Positions 62,636 through 64,000 of a stretch of DNA of 64,000 bases are shown in pieces. The position numbers and the translations under genes were made by a program. The stretch is from Akkermansia muciniphila (lineage in GTDB: Bacteria > Pseudomonadota > Gammaproteobacteria > Burkholderiales > Burkholderiaceae_C): positions 38,591 through 102,590 of the forward strand of contig CALQKH020000013.1 in assembly GCA_943331105.2 (NCBI GenBank), given 5' to 3'. Position 1 is the first letter of the stretch. Every line of letters starts with the position of its first letter. Under the pieces are notes generated by a model that was given only the letters and a program-made list of their open reading frames with translations, did no database searches and was not told where the DNA came from.

Positions 62636-63655
62636 ATGAATAAAACTGTGACCCCACTTCGCCGTCAGTGGCTCAAAACCACGCTGAGCACGGCTTTGAT
62701 GGCGGCGACTTGCGGCGGCTTGGCGCTCAGCGTCACCACGGCCGCTGGCCAAGCGGCCTACCCCGCCAAACCGATTCGCTTGGTGGTGCCCTTTGCGGTC
62801 GGTGGTGTGACCGACACCAGCGGTCGCCTGATCGCTGAGCAGTTGTCAAAGCGGCTGGGCCAGCAGGTGGTGGTTGACAACAAGCCCGGTGCCTCGGGCA
62901 ACATCGGCACGCAAATGGTGGCCGCGGCCGAACCCGATGGATACACCTTGCTGCTGGGCTTTGATGGCACCATGGTGATCAACCCCCATGTGTTCCCCAA
63001 GGTGGGTTTTGACACGGCCAAAGATTTTGCCCCGATTGGCAAAATCGGCGATGCCATTTTGATTTTGGTGTCGCACCCCGGCGTGAAGGCCAAGACGCTG
63101 CAGGAAGTGATTGCCCTGTCCAAAACCCAGTCGGGTGGCTTGTCTTATGGCACTTCGGGCACCGGCGGCACGCCGCACATCGCGGGTGAATTGCTCAAGC
63201 AGCGCACCGGTGCCAACTTGGTCCATATTCCCTACAAAGGCGGTGGTCAGGCTTTGACAGATGTGCTGGGTGGCAACATTCCCTTGGTTTACACCGCCGT
63301 GGCAGGTGCTTTTCCGCACGTCAAGTCTGGCAAGCTGCATGCGGTGGCCGTGTCCAGCGCCCAGCGTGCACCGTCTTTGCCGGATGTGCCCACATTCATT
63401 GAAGCGGGCTTGACCGATTTCGACATCAACTCCTGGGTGGGCTTGCTGGCCCCAGCCAAAACACCTCGGGCCATCGTGGAGAGGCTCAACAACGAGTTGA
63501 ACGCGGTGCTGAACGATCCAGCCGTGCGTGAGCGTCTTGTGACCTTGGGCATCACCGCCAGCCCCGGTGGCCCTGAGAAGTTTGGCCGCGACATGTCGCG
63601 CGATTTGTCGCGCTATGCAGCGGTCGTCAAATCGGCCAACATCAAGGCCGAATGA
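62636..63655 (+). CDS. Bug/TctC substrate-binding protein with the PEP-mutase-type gene
   Basis: A 339-residue exported protein (signal STALMAATCGGLALSVTTAAG), with IRLVVPFAVGGVTDTSGRLI, VVVDNKPGASGNIGTQMVAAAEPDGYT and VHIPYKGGGQALTDVLGGN. AGGAGACCTGC precedes the ATG at 62636. Likely co-transcribed with the lyase gene and binding its substrate. Confidence 0.93.
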   Translation: MNKTVTPLRRQWLKTTLSTALMAATCGGLALSVTTAAGQAAYPAKPIRLVVPFAVGGVTDTSGRLIAEQLSKRLGQQVVVDNKPGASGNIGTQMVAAAEPDGYTLLLGFDGTMVINPHVFPKVGFDTAKDFAPIGKIGDAILILVSHPGVKAKTLQEVIALSKTQSGGLSYGTSGTGGTPHIAGELLKQRTGANLVHIPYKGGGQALTDVLGGNIPLVYTAVAGAFPHVKSGKLHAVAVSSAQRAPSLPDVPTFIEAGLTDFDINSWVGLLAPAKTPRAIVERLNNELNAVLNDPAVRERLVTLGITASPGGPEKFGRDMSRDLSRYAAVVKSANIKAE

Positions 63656-63674
63656 CCAGCCCGCCGGGCACTTG

Positions 63675-64000
63675 TCAGCCTGCCTGGTGGGGTAGCCACT
63701 CGGGCAATTGAAGACAGACTCTGGCCCCGCCGTCAGGGTCGTTGTCCATGTGCAAGCGGCCCCGGTGTTGTTTGGCAATCGATTGGGCGATGGACAGCCC
63801 CACCCCCAGGCCATCGGGTTTGGTGCTGAAAAACGGGGTCGCGACCTGCGCCAGCACGTCCGGCGTCATGCCGGGGCCGTTGTCCACCACCTCCAAGACG
63901 AGCGAGGTTTTCTCGCGCCGGACGGTGATGTGGATGCGCCGATCTGGCTGTCCATGCGTGGCCTGAATGGCGTTGCGCAAAACGTTCAACAAGATTTGGG
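63675..64000 (-). CDS. Sensor histidine kinase, C-terminal ATPase domain (cut by window edge)
   Basis: A 109-codon C-terminal fragment that continues beyond the right edge. N-box QILLNVLRNAIQATH, G1 DNGPGMTPDV, G2 DGLGVGLSIAQSIAKQH and the final beta-strand GGARVCLQLPEWLP identify a HATPase_c domain of a NtrB/FixL-like kinase. The H-box and sensor lie outside. The frame remains open to the edge. Confidence 0.9.
   Translation of the reverse strand, partial: QILLNVLRNAIQATHGQPDRRIHITVRREKTSLVLEVVDNGPGMTPDVLAQVATPFFSTKPDGLGVGLSIAQSIAKQHRGRLHMDNDPDGGARVCLQLPEWLPHQAG

Overview
The window is GC-rich chromosomal DNA of a beta-proteobacterium, most likely a Comamonadaceae member (Limnohabitans/Rhodoferax/Polaromonas type). 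That placement is inferred from seven tricarboxylate-type (Bug/TctC) periplasmic binding proteins without any TctA/TctB membrane partner, abundant CaiB, FadR/GntR and DUF1537 genes, and many ATGA-overlapping operons. No rRNA, tRNA or CRISPR array was seen.

Layout. 0-14 kb is mostly housekeeping: an ABC binding-protein fragment and AraC regulator, DUF502, DAHP synthase, a RelBE-type toxin-antitoxin pair beside an AT-rich orphan ORF, a Bug protein, a YebC-family factor, a hydrolase/DMT exporter pair, MetY with a CoA-binding protein, an MFS transporter, a TPR-methyltransferase and an Hsp70-like protein. 14-17.4 kb holds a short H-NS-like protein and a 7TMR-DISM histidine kinase/response regulator pair. 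17.7-23 kb has an aconitase-family protein with the swivel domain first, divergent from a lyase/CoA-transferase/Bug operon.

23-32 kb: hppD is followed by a tightly overlapping operon iorA-iorB-soxX-soxY-soxZ-soxA, in which a Tat-exported molybdenum hydroxylase is joined to a Sox carrier/cytochrome module without soxB or soxCD. Its right end is a recombination scar carrying the last codons of a second recQ and a second hppD. A 3-hydroxyisobutyrate-dehydrogenase-type gene and recQ follow. The recQ-queC gap contains two palindromic elements with different arms but the same loop, plus a 10-bp tandem repeat.

33-41 kb: MarR-type regulator divergent from an operon of an internally deleted IlvD/Edd-type dehydratase, FAD oxidoreductase, aconitase X large and small subunits, two Bug proteins and a TauD-type dioxygenase. 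41-48 kb: a MetH homocysteine-methyltransferase domain, then an acid-sugar operon (amidohydrolase/lactonase, Bug, LtnD-like, OtnK-like) divergent from a GntR/Bug pair with a clear palindromic operator. 51-55.6 kb: a probable D-apionate operon (apnO, a RuBisCO-like protein, oiaK, FadR-type regulator). The remainder holds ArgE, a DODA-type dioxygenase, an aldehyde dehydrogenase, Pcp, a cytochrome c, an MpaB-like protein, a lipocalin, an SDR with an eroded active site, a PEP-mutase/isocitrate-lyase protein with another Bug, and the end of a histidine kinase.

Taken together the accessory genes suggest a freshwater or plant-associated heterotroph that collects small organic and sugar acids through orphan binding proteins and routes them through many short catabolic operons. 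Functions are inferred from sequence motifs and gene context only; no database search was run.
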